A DNA stretch of 64,000 nt from an uncultured bacterium (GTDB lineage: Bacteria > Verrucomicrobiota > Kiritimatiellia > RFP12 > UBA1067). The translations under genes and the position numbers were made by a program. The notes beneath the pieces were generated by a model that had not been told where the DNA came from, ran no database searches, and saw nothing but the letters and a program-made list of their open reading frames with translations. Below are positions 1 through 8,354 of this stretch, in pieces. Position 1 is the first letter of the stretch; each line of letters starts with the position of its first letter. Where the stretch lies: positions 62,001-126,000 of the forward strand of contig URIT01000001.1 in assembly GCA_900547945.1 (NCBI GenBank), given 5' to 3'.

Positions 1-1
1 G

Positions 2-952
2 AACTTCGGGCACTCCACCAAGGCGATGCGCGTGTGCGTGGAATCCATCCGAAAGGGGTTGATCGGCGAGATCCGCGACGTGTGGTGCTACGACGACCGG
101 CTCAACTCGATGATGTACCGTCCGCCCGCCGCGCCGCCGCCCGCCGGGATGGACTGGGACGCCTGGTGCGGCCCCGCGCCCGTCTGCGACTACTACGCGC
201 CGACGGCGGACCACCAGGGCCTCCACCCGCACGACTGGCACAGCTGGATCGGCTACGGCAACGGCTCGATCGGCAACATGGGCACGCACATCATGGACGC
301 CGCGTTCTGGGCGCTCGACCTCGGCAAGGCGCCGCCGGCGACGATCACCGCGCACGAAGCCGCCTTCGCCTGTCCGGGCGCCTGGGCGTGGCGCGACACG
401 ATCGACTTCGCCTTCCCCGCGCGCGGCGGCCTCCCGCCCGTCACGCTCCACTGGTACGACGGCGTCTGCCCCGGCATCCCCTACGACAAGGACCACGTGG
501 ACCGCTTCGGCCACGCGCTCAAGCGCGAATGGCTCAACCTGCCGCCGATCCTCCTGGAGACGGAACGAAAGTGGGGAATCGCCGAGAAGGCCCCGTTCCT
601 CAACATGGGCACGCTCTTCTGCGGCACGAAGGGCACGATCTGGTTCAGTCACCACAGCGCGATCCGCTTCTTCCCGAAGACGCTCGGGAAGGAGATCAGG
701 AAGGCCAAGAACTTCTCCTACAAGACGACCGAACACACGCACGAGTTCTATGCGGCCATCCGCGAGAGCCGCCCCGCCAACACGGGCTTCGACTACTCCG
801 TGCCGCTTGCCGAGACGCTGCTTCTCGCGAACGTGGCCGCCCGCGCCGGGAAGGGGGCCGTCCTGAAATGGGACGGTCGTTCCATCACCAACAACCCCGC
901 CGCGAACGCCTTCCTCTCGGCTCCCTGCCGTGCGGGCTGGGAACTCGGCTGA
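2..952 (+). CDS. Gfo/Idh/MocA family oxidoreductase, 3' part
   Basis: This is the C-terminal part of a Gfo/Idh/MocA oxidoreductase; the reading frame is open to the window edge, so the N-terminal Rossmann fold and start codon lie outside. Family members oxidise or reduce sugars, inositols or amino sugars with NAD(P). The sequence shows the C-terminal alpha/beta substrate domain, with the NMGTHIMDAAFWALDLG segment (about residue 92) typical of the planctomycete/verrucomicrobial subgroup, and a late segment (HTHEFYAAIRESRPANTG) as in other members. No signal peptide can be judged. The substrate cannot be predicted; the many carbohydrate-active genes nearby suggest a sugar derivative. Confidence 0.85.
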   Translation, partial: NFGHSTKAMRVCVESIRKGLIGEIRDVWCYDDRLNSMMYRPPAAPPPAGMDWDAWCGPAPVCDYYAPTADHQGLHPHDWHSWIGYGNGSIGNMGTHIMDAAFWALDLGKAPPATITAHEAAFACPGAWAWRDTIDFAFPARGGLPPVTLHWYDGVCPGIPYDKDHVDRFGHALKREWLNLPPILLETERKWGIAEKAPFLNMGTLFCGTKGTIWFSHHSAIRFFPKTLGKEIRKAKNFSYKTTEHTHEFYAAIRESRPANTGFDYSVPLAETLLLANVAARAGKGAVLKWDGRSITNNPAANAFLSAPCRAGWELG

Positions 953-966
953 CGGAACCACCTCGC

Positions 967-991
967 GGACGCAATGAATTGCGTCCGTCCC
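967..991. repeat. REP-like palindrome, degenerate copy
   Basis: Perfect 9-bp inverted repeat GGACGCAAT / ATTGCGTCC (967-975 and 978-986) with a 2-base centre, followed by GTCCC. It has the same architecture (GGACGC stem, then a C/T-rich tail) as the other dispersed palindromes in this window and sits just after the oxidoreductase stop codon. It could also act as a weak transcript-end hairpin. Confidence 0.55.
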
Positions 992-1018
992 TGCGTCAAA
1001 ATTTTCTAAAATTCACAA

Positions 1019-1049
1019 TTGACAGGGGGGGGGGTGCGGTTGTTATACT
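1019..1049 (+). promoter_or_regulatory. Promoter with 10-G tract in the spacer
   Basis: A perfect -35 box TTGACA (1019-1024) and a -10 box TATACT (1044-1049) are separated by 19 bases that include ten consecutive Gs (1025-1034). The transcript would start near 1056, about 39 bases before the ATG at 1095. The spacer is two bases longer than the usual 17, and its length depends on the homopolymer, so slippage could tune or switch this promoter. Confidence 0.7.
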
Positions 1050-1094
1050 TATCACCGTCATGGAAGCGCATTCAACTTCAACGCGAGGCGGTGT

Positions 1095-1818
1095 ATGAAA
1101 AAGAAAGTTGAGGGATGTTGGCCCGTACGGACTTTGGTCCGTGCGTGTCTTCTGTTGGGCCTGTTGCCGGCGGTCTGTCCGGCGGCGGCGGAGAATCTGC
1201 GTTCGCCGCGCGATGCGCGCGCGTGGAGCGTGCTGCTGCAGGCGGACGAGACGCTGCGGTGGCGGTGGCATGCCGAGGCGACGGCGGCGACGCTCACGGC
1301 CTCGAACCTCCTCACGGGCGTCGCGGCGACGTCCGCGCCCGTCGTGCGCGGCGGCGACGTCGACGGCCGCGTCCCACAGCGCGCCCGTGCGCGGGCCGCC
1401 GCACAGCAGGTACGCCTGCAGGCACGCGACGGGGCGCAGGCGCTTGCCGCCGTGCAGCACGAACGCCTTCGCCGCCGTGTACAGCCGCCTGCAGATCGGC
1501 ATGCGCGCGGGTACCGTGTTCACGACGACGGAGGCCCAGGCGTTCCACGAACTCCAGGAGCCGAAGCCGTTTGCCTGGTCGGACGCCTGGACGGGCCGCG
1601 AGGCGGCGGCGGCGGCGCTCGTCGTCGCGGACGAGACGGGCGCGCCCGTCAGCGCATCGGACCTGCCGGCGGCGGGCGGCTGGGGCGTCCTTGATCCGCG
1701 CGCCGCGTTCGCACGCCGCTACGGGGCGTTCGACGTGTCGGTCGTCTTCGACGGGGAGGCCGCCTTGTCGGCGCGCCTCGTGCGACCGAACCTGGGCACC
1801 TTGTTGTTCATCCGCTAG
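1095..1818 (+). pseudogene. Secreted protein gene disrupted by an inverted foreign fragment
   Basis: The ATG at 1095 (GAGG 7 bases upstream) opens a frame with a clear signal peptide (MKKK, then a hydrophobic core ending near PAAAEN). This frame runs about 82 residues and then loses sense. The C-terminal half continues in a different frame from about 1500 to the TAG at 1816 and ends NLGTLLFIR. The stretch between (about 1341-1495), read on the minus strand, encodes a recognisable polyprenyl synthetase piece containing GGKRLRP (1431-1451) and ending AAAHD. The original gene probably encoded one secreted protein of about 240 aa, first in an operon with the two FGE-like genes. It is unlikely to make a full product now. 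Programmed frameshifting is less likely, because the middle is clearly foreign. Confidence 0.7.
1341..1495 (-). pseudogene. Fragment of a polyprenyl synthetase gene, inverted
   Basis: About 50 codons on the minus strand match the first conserved region of trans-isoprenyl diphosphate synthases: LYTAAKAFVLHGGKRLRP, then a helix ending AAVDVAAAHD, where intact enzymes continue into the DDxxD motif. Both ends stop abruptly inside the plus-strand secreted-protein gene. It has no start codon, first aspartate-rich motif or C-terminal half, so it is a displaced scrap and not a gene. Exact borders are estimated to within about 15 bases. Confidence 0.6.
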
Positions 1819-1829
1819 GGGGCATGACC

Positions 1830-3176
1830 ATGAAGAAAATCGTGTTTGCCTGTTCGCTGTTCCTGTTCTCCGCCGCGTCGGCCGCATCCGTCCCCTGCCC
1901 CTGCACGTTCCGGCAGAACTGGCCGTGGGACGCGCGCCTCTTCATCGACGCGACGCTTCCAGAGGGGACGAACGACCTGACGCTCGCCGCCTCCTTCGCC
2001 TACGACGGCGCGCGCGTGGCGCTGGAGCTTTCGCCCGCCAATGGCCTGAAGGGCGATTCCGTCTACAACTGTACGAACGGCGTGCGCCGCTATGTCTGGG
2101 ATCCCGCCACGGCCGGCTACCCGAAGGCGCTTGCGGACTTCACGCTCACGGCCTCGGCCGAGCCGGTCTCGGACCGGACGTGGCTCGTCGTCGACATGGC
2201 GACCGGGCGGTCCGCCTACTACGCCGAAGACGCGGCCCCGCGCGACGCGGAAACGGGGTGGCCGTGGCAGGACGACGTCTACAAGACCGACAAGATGGTC
2301 TTCCGCCGCATTCCCGCCGGGACGTTCACGATGGGCTACACGGACGAGCAGATTGCCTACCTCACCGCGCTGTCGCCCGCTCCGAAGACGCTGCTCACAG
2401 TCCGCCAGGTCGAGCTGACGAGCGACTTCTACCTCGCGATCTACCCGACGACGCGCGGACAGATCCGCCGGCTGCAGAACCGGGACATAACGGCATCCGA
2501 CACCGTCGCCTGGGTGGGCGACAAGAACGTGACGGGCGGCGGCGCAACGTGTTTCCAGCGCGGCAGCAACGCCGTGGAGGGGATAGCCTGGCCGACGACG
2601 AAGTTCCGCGTGTCGCCGGACTCGTGGGTCGCGAAGTTCCGCGCCCGCTGCGGCAACCGCTTCATGATCGACCTGGCGACGGCGGCGCAGTGGCAGCGCG
2701 CCATGCGGCCCGACCCCACGTGGCTCTGGTACGATACGCCCGCGCATGGCGGCGGCGCGGTGGGGGACTCCGCCACGACGCTCACGAACGTCCTCGACGT
2801 AATCTCGCAGATCCCCACGCGCCTTGCCAGTGGGACAGCCCTCTATTCGACGCCCGCGCGCGTGGGGCTCAAGCAGCCCAACGCGCTCGGGTTCTACGAT
2901 AGCGTGGGGGCGCGCCCCGAACTCGTGCTCGACCAGTGGAACTGGACATTGGACGACTTCTCGCACGACGCCGTCGATCCCGTGGGGCCGTCCGCGAATC
3001 CCACGCACCATATCATGTTCAACGCCTTCGTGAACGACAAGTCGCTCGCGGCCTGGTCGCTGTGCAACGTCCAGGGGGCGTCAACCGACCACGATCTCAA
3101 CTCGGACACCGAACACTGCTTCCGCTACGCCATCCATCTGAACCCGCCCGTCGGCTTCAACGGAACCTGGGAATGA
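1830..3176 (+). CDS. Secreted FGE/SUMF1-fold protein, copy 1
   Basis: A 448-aa protein with a signal peptide (MKKIVFACSLFLFSAASA). The ATG at 1830 is preferred over the one at 1824 because AGGGGG ends 7 bases before it. An N-terminal beta-rich domain (about 20-150) precedes a formylglycine-generating-enzyme-type fold (about 155-448): FRRIPAGTFTMGY, VELTSDFYLAIYPTT, FMIDLATAAQWQRA and NALGFYDSVG match the family's VPAGxFxMG, VxLTxxFYIxxYEVT, RLPTEAEWEYA and NxxGLYDMxG landmarks. The GGSW...R active-site region of true FGE is missing, so catalysis is doubtful and a binding (C-type-lectin-like) role is more likely. It is 19 bases upstream of a paralogue with the same PPxxFxGxWE ending, so a tandem duplication is evident. 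Confidence 0.8.
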   Translation: MKKIVFACSLFLFSAASAASVPCPCTFRQNWPWDARLFIDATLPEGTNDLTLAASFAYDGARVALELSPANGLKGDSVYNCTNGVRRYVWDPATAGYPKALADFTLTASAEPVSDRTWLVVDMATGRSAYYAEDAAPRDAETGWPWQDDVYKTDKMVFRRIPAGTFTMGYTDEQIAYLTALSPAPKTLLTVRQVELTSDFYLAIYPTTRGQIRRLQNRDITASDTVAWVGDKNVTGGGATCFQRGSNAVEGIAWPTTKFRVSPDSWVAKFRARCGNRFMIDLATAAQWQRAMRPDPTWLWYDTPAHGGGAVGDSATTLTNVLDVISQIPTRLASGTALYSTPARVGLKQPNALGFYDSVGARPELVLDQWNWTLDDFSHDAVDPVGPSANPTHHIMFNAFVNDKSLAAWSLCNVQGASTDHDLNSDTEHCFRYAIHLNPPVGFNGTWE

Positions 3177-3195
3177 CAGGAAAGGAACGTGTGAC

Positions 3196-4542
3196 ATGAA
3201 ACGGTTTCTCACGTGTGGACTTCTTCTTTCGCTCGCCGCCCCGCTGCTGGCCGGGATGACGGCGCAGACCTCCTGGACGCAGCGGTGGCCCTGGGAGACG
3301 CGCGTCGACGTCGACGTCGCCCTCGCGGGCGGCGCGAAATGCGACCTCGCCGTCACGGCCTCGTTCAGGACGAACGGCGTGCCCGTCACGCTCGACCTCG
3401 AACAGGCGGGCCTGGAAGGGGACATCTGGGAGCTGACGCCCGGCTACCACCACCTCGTCTGGGATCCCGCCAAGGCCGGGTTCGACGTGCAGGCGCTGAC
3501 GGACTTCTCCGTGACGGCGACGCCCGTCGAAGACGCCGCCGCACGGCGCGCCTGGCTCGTCTTCGACGTCGCGACGGGGCGATACGACTACCTCGGCGAA
3601 GAGGCGGCGCCCGCCGGCGGCTGGGGCCAGGATCGTGCGTACGCGAAGGAGAAGATCGTCTTCCGGCGCATCCCCGCCGGGACGTTCACGCTCGGCTACA
3701 CGCCCGAGCAGATCGCGCGCCTGAAGGCGCTCTCGTCCCCCCGCAACCCTTCGCTCCTGAAGGCCCGCGAGGTGACGCTGACGAGCGACTACTACATCTC
3801 GATCTACCAGATCACGGGCGGCCAGATCAACCGTGTGGATCCAAGGGCGTCTTCGGCGGACAGCACGAGCGGGTGGTGCGGCGACAAGCGGCAGGGGATC
3901 GGCTGCGGCCGCCACTGCTTTCTGCGCGGCAGCAACGCCGTGGAGGGCGTCTGCTGGCCCGACACGAAGTTCCGCGTCACGCCGGACTCGTGGATCGGGC
4001 GCTTCCGCGCCCGCAGCGGCGGGCGGCTCATGTTCGACCTCCCCACGTGCGCGCAGTGGCAACGGGCGGCGCGCCCCGATGCGCAGTGGATCTGGTACGT
4101 CACGCCCCAGTATGGCGGCGGTACGGTGGCGGACGATGCCGAGACGCTCACGAACGTCGTTGGCGCGATCAGCCACACGATCGTGGAGCTGGAGAGGCAT
4201 CCGGACGGCAACTGGTGGAATCCGCCAGGACGCTCCGGGCAGTACCAGCCGAACGCCTTCGGCCTCTGCGACCTCGTCGGCAGCCGCGTCGAGACCGTCC
4301 TCGACCAGTCTGCCGGCGCCGCCGACTCGACGGAGGCGCGCGACCCCGTCGGATCTTCCAGCGATCCCACGTACCGGATGCGCCTCAACTCCACCGTCAA
4401 TACGCAGTCGCTGGGGGGCTGGTCGCTCGCGGCCTTCGGATCGGCCCCCGGCGACGGCGACCTCAATTCGGACACGATGGACAACTTCCGCCTCGTCATC
4501 CACCTGCGCCCGCCGGAGAGCTTCGGCGGCATGTGGGAGTGA
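3196..4542 (+). CDS. Secreted FGE/SUMF1-fold protein, copy 2
   Basis: A 448-aa paralogue of the gene before it, with signal peptide MKRFLTCGLLLSLAAPLLAG and AAAGGAA upstream of the ATG. It has the same two-part layout: an N-terminal beta domain with the WDPAKAGF segment shared with WDPATAGY of copy 1, then the SUMF1-like domain (FRRIPAGTFTLGY, LTSDYYISIYQIT, LMFDLPTCAQWQRAARP, NAFGLCDLVGSRVE). It ends in PPESFGGMWE. The catalytic GGSW region of FGE is again absent. The pair is cotranscribed with the disrupted gene at 1095. Function is unknown; surface or periplasmic ligand binding is a guess from the fold. Confidence 0.8.
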   Translation: MKRFLTCGLLLSLAAPLLAGMTAQTSWTQRWPWETRVDVDVALAGGAKCDLAVTASFRTNGVPVTLDLEQAGLEGDIWELTPGYHHLVWDPAKAGFDVQALTDFSVTATPVEDAAARRAWLVFDVATGRYDYLGEEAAPAGGWGQDRAYAKEKIVFRRIPAGTFTLGYTPEQIARLKALSSPRNPSLLKAREVTLTSDYYISIYQITGGQINRVDPRASSADSTSGWCGDKRQGIGCGRHCFLRGSNAVEGVCWPDTKFRVTPDSWIGRFRARSGGRLMFDLPTCAQWQRAARPDAQWIWYVTPQYGGGTVADDAETLTNVVGAISHTIVELERHPDGNWWNPPGRSGQYQPNAFGLCDLVGSRVETVLDQSAGAADSTEARDPVGSSSDPTYRMRLNSTVNTQSLGGWSLAAFGSAPGDGDLNSDTMDNFRLVIHLRPPESFGGMWE

Positions 4543-4597
4543 GGGAGAAGGGGGGCTTTGGCGCGGGGGCATCGCCGGGTCGGTACGCGGCGTGTCG

Positions 4598-4621
4598 ACG
4601 CGCGAAGTACTCGCGCCGCCC
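4598..4621 (-). repeat. Fragment of the 270-bp dispersed repeat (right end)
   Basis: The string GCGCGAAGTACTCGCGCC matches the right-end sequence found at 37163 and 40819 and, in reverse, near 4940. It lies in the 509-bp intergenic stretch after the FGE-like pair and seems to be a detached end of the dispersed repeat. Confidence 0.4.
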
Positions 4622-4680
4622 TCGGCGCGGGACGTCGGTGCGTGCCCCGCGCGGTTCTCCTCGTCGACATCTGAAAAAAC

Positions 4681-4957
4681 AACACCCTTATCCAGATTTT
4701 TTTTTCATGGGAAACGGGGTTCGTCAAAACATCGGGACAAGGGATGCCCCGATGTTTGATGCTTTTGAGAGGCTGCCGAGAAAGACCCGGGGAGGGCCGC
4801 AATTCATCGCGTCCGAACGCATCACGCCGCGAGGAGGGCCGCGATTGCCGAACCCGCCGCGCGACGGGTTTCAAGCAAGATACGATACAGCCTTCTGAAG
4901 AGATTATTACGCAGTGAAATCTCATCTTGCGGCGGCGCGGGTCCTTCGCGCGCCGGG
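4681..4957 (+). repeat. Dispersed intergenic repeat of about 270 bp, copy 1
   Basis: The left end is ACCCTTATCCAGATTTTTTT. The middle block GGCTGCCGA...GGGGAGGGCCGCAATT starts at 4771, and the core GATTATTACGC, A, GTGAAATCTCAT is at 4902-4925. The right end GGCGCGGGTCCTTCGCGCGCC is reached near 4955. The same order of blocks occurs on the minus strand at 37165-37467. No coding potential is seen. It contains a 10-bp hairpin (4727-4736 with 4748-4757). It ends immediately before the -35 box of the next gene. A non-autonomous mobile element is the simplest reading. Confidence 0.6.
4727..4757. other. Perfect 10-bp hairpin inside the dispersed repeat
   Basis: AAACATCGGG (4727-4736) and CCCGATGTTT (4748-4757) are exact reverse complements around an 11-base loop. 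There is no T-tract directly after it, so it is not a canonical terminator. It is absent from the copy near 37400. Confidence 0.6.
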
Positions 4958-4964
4958 TCCATAC

Positions 4965-4994
4965 TTGACAAAATGAAAAGTGGGATAATATACT
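4965..4994 (+). promoter_or_regulatory. Promoter of the 1067-aa secreted protein
   Basis: Perfect TTGACA (4965-4970) and TATACT (4989-4994), spacer 18. The predicted start near 5001 leaves about 50 bases of leader with GGAG 9 bases before the ATG at 5052. Confidence 0.75.
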
Positions 4995-5051
4995 CTGTAC
5001 ATATGGCCGACATTGTACCGATTCGGTACGTCCACGAAAGGAGAAAAGACG

Positions 5052-8000
5052 ATGACGAGCATTCGACAGGGGGCGGCGGGCGTCCTCGCGGGTATGTTGG
5101 CAGGCGTACTGTCGGCATATGGGGCGGAGGTCACGATTTCCGGTTCTGCCGGGACGTCCGGCACGGTGAGCTTCAACGGTGGCGCGCCCTCCCAGACGGT
5201 GCAGATTTCCGTCGAGGAGGGGACACGTGTAAACGTTGTCGCGGCAGCGGACGATGAGCATGCCTTCTCGCATTGGACGGGAGACGTCGACGCGGTGTGC
5301 GAGGGCGGCGCCTTACAGTCCAACATCGTCGTACAGGCGCGTGCAGGGCTGTCGCTCACGGCGGTGTTCGGTCTGCGGAACAGGCTGGATTCCGGCGATC
5401 TGCGTCCGCACGGCTACCTGAACCGATTCACGCAGAAGGACGACGGCAGCTGGAGCGCGGCGTGGACGGATGGGCCGTGGGCCAAGAACCCCACATGGTG
5501 GCTGGACGGCTACGTGCCGACAAACCAGAACGACGTTCTCCATTTCCAGAATTGGCAACAGCCCGATTCCCTGTTCCATGCCTGGATCGACTGGCCGAGC
5601 GGGGATTGGACGCTGGGAACAATTGCGGACTCGTCGCCGCAGAGCAAGTTCAACCTCGCTTCGGGGTGGGGACACTACCTCTACATCCAGAACCAGGAGA
5701 ACTCGCACGCGCGCTGGCAGCATGAAGTCAACACCATGGGGGGATTCGGCACGACGGACGCGAACACGCCCCACCGCGTCAACCGCGTCTGGGCCGCGAC
5801 GGCGCTTGGCATCAACACGGCGAAGGCGGACCATGAACTCATCATCCAAGAACTTTCGGGCGGCGGATACGTCCGCAAGGTCGGGCCGGGCCGCCTCACG
5901 CTTGAACAGCCAAGCGCGGGCGGGCTTCGCCTGGAACAGGGATGCGTCGATCTCGGGATCGCCGATGCGGAGGCCGGCTACGTGCCGGGGGCGTATGGCC
6001 AGTACGATGCCGCCGCGACGGACACGATGACGTGGGCGGTCGCGCCGGACGGAAAGGAACGCCTGACCGTCTGGAAGGACGTGAACGGGACACGGGACCG
6101 ATATGGCAACGCCGTCCGCCTGACGGCCCCCTACCCGGTCTGGCAGACGGGATGGACCAACATCTGGTACGGTCCCGTCCGGGGGACGAAGACGGTGCGC
6201 GGCGTTCCGCTTCTTGACTTCGGCGCCTATACCTACGGCGCCACGGCGGACAACGGCGGCACGTTTGTGGACGATTCCTACTATCCCGGAGAACGGGCGG
6301 CGCTGGGTGTGGGCGCGGGCCTCAATGTCGGCAGTGCCTACGAGGACGTGCGCACGGTCTTCATGGCGTTCGAATATCCGTCGCGGGGCGGCACGCAAAG
6401 CCCGGTCTCCTTTTGGGAAAGGGGGGCTGGTGGTTCGCGCACGATGGTCGTCAAGGCAAGTGGAGACGGCTTGATGGCTTCGAGCAACGACGATCTGAAG
6501 TTTCGAGGGGCCTTCTACGAGAACGGCGCCCCCTTCAAGAGCGAAGTCAACCAGAACCACAGCTATCGCGATGGCCATGCGTTTTCCGTCATCGCGGGCT
6601 GTGTGACGAACAACGGCCCGTCCGTCCCGTTCTGGCACATGGGCATGCAGCCCGGTCTCCGGCTGGCGGGCGGCATCCGCGTGGCGGAGGCGCTTGTCTA
6701 CACGAATTCCCTCACCGAGGCCGAGATCGCCCGGAACAACCTCTGGATGCAGAGGAAGTGGCACGACCGCACGGTCAACGACGTCTATCCCTGGTCGCTC
6801 GACTACCTCTTCCTCTGCAGCGTGGACGACAGCGCGGAGATCCGCGTGGATGCGGGCAGGACCGCCGCGATCCGCACCGTCCATCGCCCCGTCTGGTCGT
6901 CGCTCGCGGGGCGTCCCCTTGTGAAGACGGGTGACGGCATGTTGGAGCTTGACCGCTGCTCGACGAATCTCGACCTCGTGGTGAAGGGGGGCCGCGTTCG
7001 CTTCATCCGCGAAACGGCGCAGATCGCCGATGCGCCAAGCCCGGCGCCACACGCCTACTTCTGGGGCGATGCGACACGGACAGACCGTTTCGTCTTCGCG
7101 GCGGACAATCCGTCCAACATCGTCTGCTGGCTCGACTGCCGCGCGGACGCGCCGCATGCGCTCACCAACTGGGTGGAGACGGCCCGGTTCGCCACGCTCA
7201 ACGAGAATGGCCTTCGCGGTCTACCCTGCGTCGATTTCGGAACGGCCTTCGACGGTACGGGGCCACGCCTCGCATTCACCTCGGCAACGAACACGTCCGG
7301 GAAAATAGGAGGGTACGTGCGCAACGTGGTGGATGGGTTCATCGTCTGGCGCAACATCGCCGCGCCCGGCGTCAATCCCTATATTTTCTCGGACACCTGT
7401 GCGTATCCGGCGTTCACGCGCACGAAAGACTCGCTGCAGCCTGGGTACGGAACGTGGGCGGTGCAGTTCTCCCTGGAAAACTACACGTCGCAGTGGCGTG
7501 TGGACGGACGGCTGATGCATCCGGAAAACGAATTCAACGACCAGGGGCGCGTGGACTACGTCATCGTGCGCTGCCGGGGCGCCGGAAAGCTCTGCATGAA
7601 CCAGCTGGGCGGATTCCAGGATGCGGGCAAGGGCGGCGGTTGCCAGATCGCGGAAGTCATCTACTACGACTATGCGCTCTCCGACTTCGCCGCGCGCCAG
7701 ACGGAAGCCTATCTGCTGAAGAAATGGAAGGGCATGATGCATCCCGACGCCTGTCCCGAACAGGACCGCATCGATTCGCTCGTCTTCGACGGCGCGCGGC
7801 CTGTCCTGGAGACGGCCAGCGACCGGGGCTTTGGGCGCATCGCCGGTTCGGGCACGCTCGTGAAGACAGGGACGGGATGCGTGACAGTCGGCACGTTGGA
7901 AGGGTTCTCGCGCGTGGACGTGCAGGAGGGCGGTTTTGCCTACGCGGCCGATGGCGCACTGCCGTCCGAGCTGGTCTTCACGCTGCCCAAGGAGGGGACG

Positions 8001-8255
8001 CCGCAGTCGATGGTCACGGCTAGGGGAACCCTTGACCTTGCGTCGCTCACGTCGGTGCGCATCGACGTAGAAGGGGGCGAAAAGCCGGTTTTCGGCCTGT
8101 ATCCGCTCGTCGCCGCCGAGGCGTTCACCGGTGACATCGGGGGTGTTGAGGTCGTGTCGAACGTCAAGGGGCTTGTGTCCGTCTCGCTCGTCCTCGTCAA
8201 GGGACGCATGTGCGTCAACTTCGCGCCCAAGGGTACGGCCTTGATCGTCCGTTAG
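5052..8255 (+). CDS. Large secreted protein with strand-repeat motifs
   Basis: A 1067-aa exported protein. The ATG at 5052 is chosen because GGAG (5039-5042) is well placed and a signal peptide follows (MTSIRQGAAGVLAGMLAGVL, cut near SAYG-AE). An InlB-like bacterial repeat comes first (EGTRVNVVAAADDEHAFSHW, about 65-85). Three autotransporter-associated beta-strand motifs follow: VRKVGPGRLTLEQ (about 275), LVKTGDGMLELDR (about 625) and LVKTGTGCVTVGT (about 935). Two lectin/LamG-like blocks lie between them. The protein ends in PKGTALIVR, an ending shared with two other secreted proteins here. There is no C-terminal beta-barrel, so it is not a classical autotransporter. It probably acts at the cell surface or outside the cell; no enzyme motif was recognised. 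Confidence 0.75.
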   Translation: MTSIRQGAAGVLAGMLAGVLSAYGAEVTISGSAGTSGTVSFNGGAPSQTVQISVEEGTRVNVVAAADDEHAFSHWTGDVDAVCEGGALQSNIVVQARAGLSLTAVFGLRNRLDSGDLRPHGYLNRFTQKDDGSWSAAWTDGPWAKNPTWWLDGYVPTNQNDVLHFQNWQQPDSLFHAWIDWPSGDWTLGTIADSSPQSKFNLASGWGHYLYIQNQENSHARWQHEVNTMGGFGTTDANTPHRVNRVWAATALGINTAKADHELIIQELSGGGYVRKVGPGRLTLEQPSAGGLRLEQGCVDLGIADAEAGYVPGAYGQYDAAATDTMTWAVAPDGKERLTVWKDVNGTRDRYGNAVRLTAPYPVWQTGWTNIWYGPVRGTKTVRGVPLLDFGAYTYGATADNGGTFVDDSYYPGERAALGVGAGLNVGSAYEDVRTVFMAFEYPSRGGTQSPVSFWERGAGGSRTMVVKASGDGLMASSNDDLKFRGAFYENGAPFKSEVNQNHSYRDGHAFSVIAGCVTNNGPSVPFWHMGMQPGLRLAGGIRVAEALVYTNSLTEAEIARNNLWMQRKWHDRTVNDVYPWSLDYLFLCSVDDSAEIRVDAGRTAAIRTVHRPVWSSLAGRPLVKTGDGMLELDRCSTNLDLVVKGGRVRFIRETAQIADAPSPAPHAYFWGDATRTDRFVFAADNPSNIVCWLDCRADAPHALTNWVETARFATLNENGLRGLPCVDFGTAFDGTGPRLAFTSATNTSGKIGGYVRNVVDGFIVWRNIAAPGVNPYIFSDTCAYPAFTRTKDSLQPGYGTWAVQFSLENYTSQWRVDGRLMHPENEFNDQGRVDYVIVRCRGAGKLCMNQLGGFQDAGKGGGCQIAEVIYYDYALSDFAARQTEAYLLKKWKGMMHPDACPEQDRIDSLVFDGARPVLETASDRGFGRIAGSGTLVKTGTGCVTVGTLEGFSRVDVQEGGFAYAADGALPSELVFTLPKEGTPQSMVTARGTLDLASLTSVRIDVEGGEKPVFGLYPLVAAEAFTGDIGGVEVVSNVKGLVSVSLVLVKGRMCVNFAPKGTALIVR

Positions 8256-8329
8256 CGCCAACCTCGAAAAACCCCGTGTCTTCGTGTCTCCACGCGCTCC
8301 GTGTTAACCGGCCGGAGGGCGCATGGCGC

Positions 8330-8353
8330 GGACGCGACAGGCGCGTCCCTCCC
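8330..8353. repeat. REP-like palindrome between convergent genes
   Basis: GGACGCGAC, AG, GCGCGTCC followed by CTCCC. It lies in the 99-bp gap between the stop codons of the secreted protein and rarA, where a hairpin could end transcripts from both sides. Confidence 0.75.
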
Positions 8354-8354
8354 G

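Noticed and set aside
1830..4542. Diversity-generating retroelement using the FGE/C-type-lectin-fold proteins as variable targets
   Set aside because: The fold is right, but no reverse transcriptase, template repeat or accessory gene was seen, and the 3' ends of the two genes do not show A-to-N style divergence.
5052..8255. Classical autotransporter
   Set aside because: Strand-repeat motifs are present, but no C-terminal beta-barrel domain follows; the protein ends in a short GxxLIVR tail.
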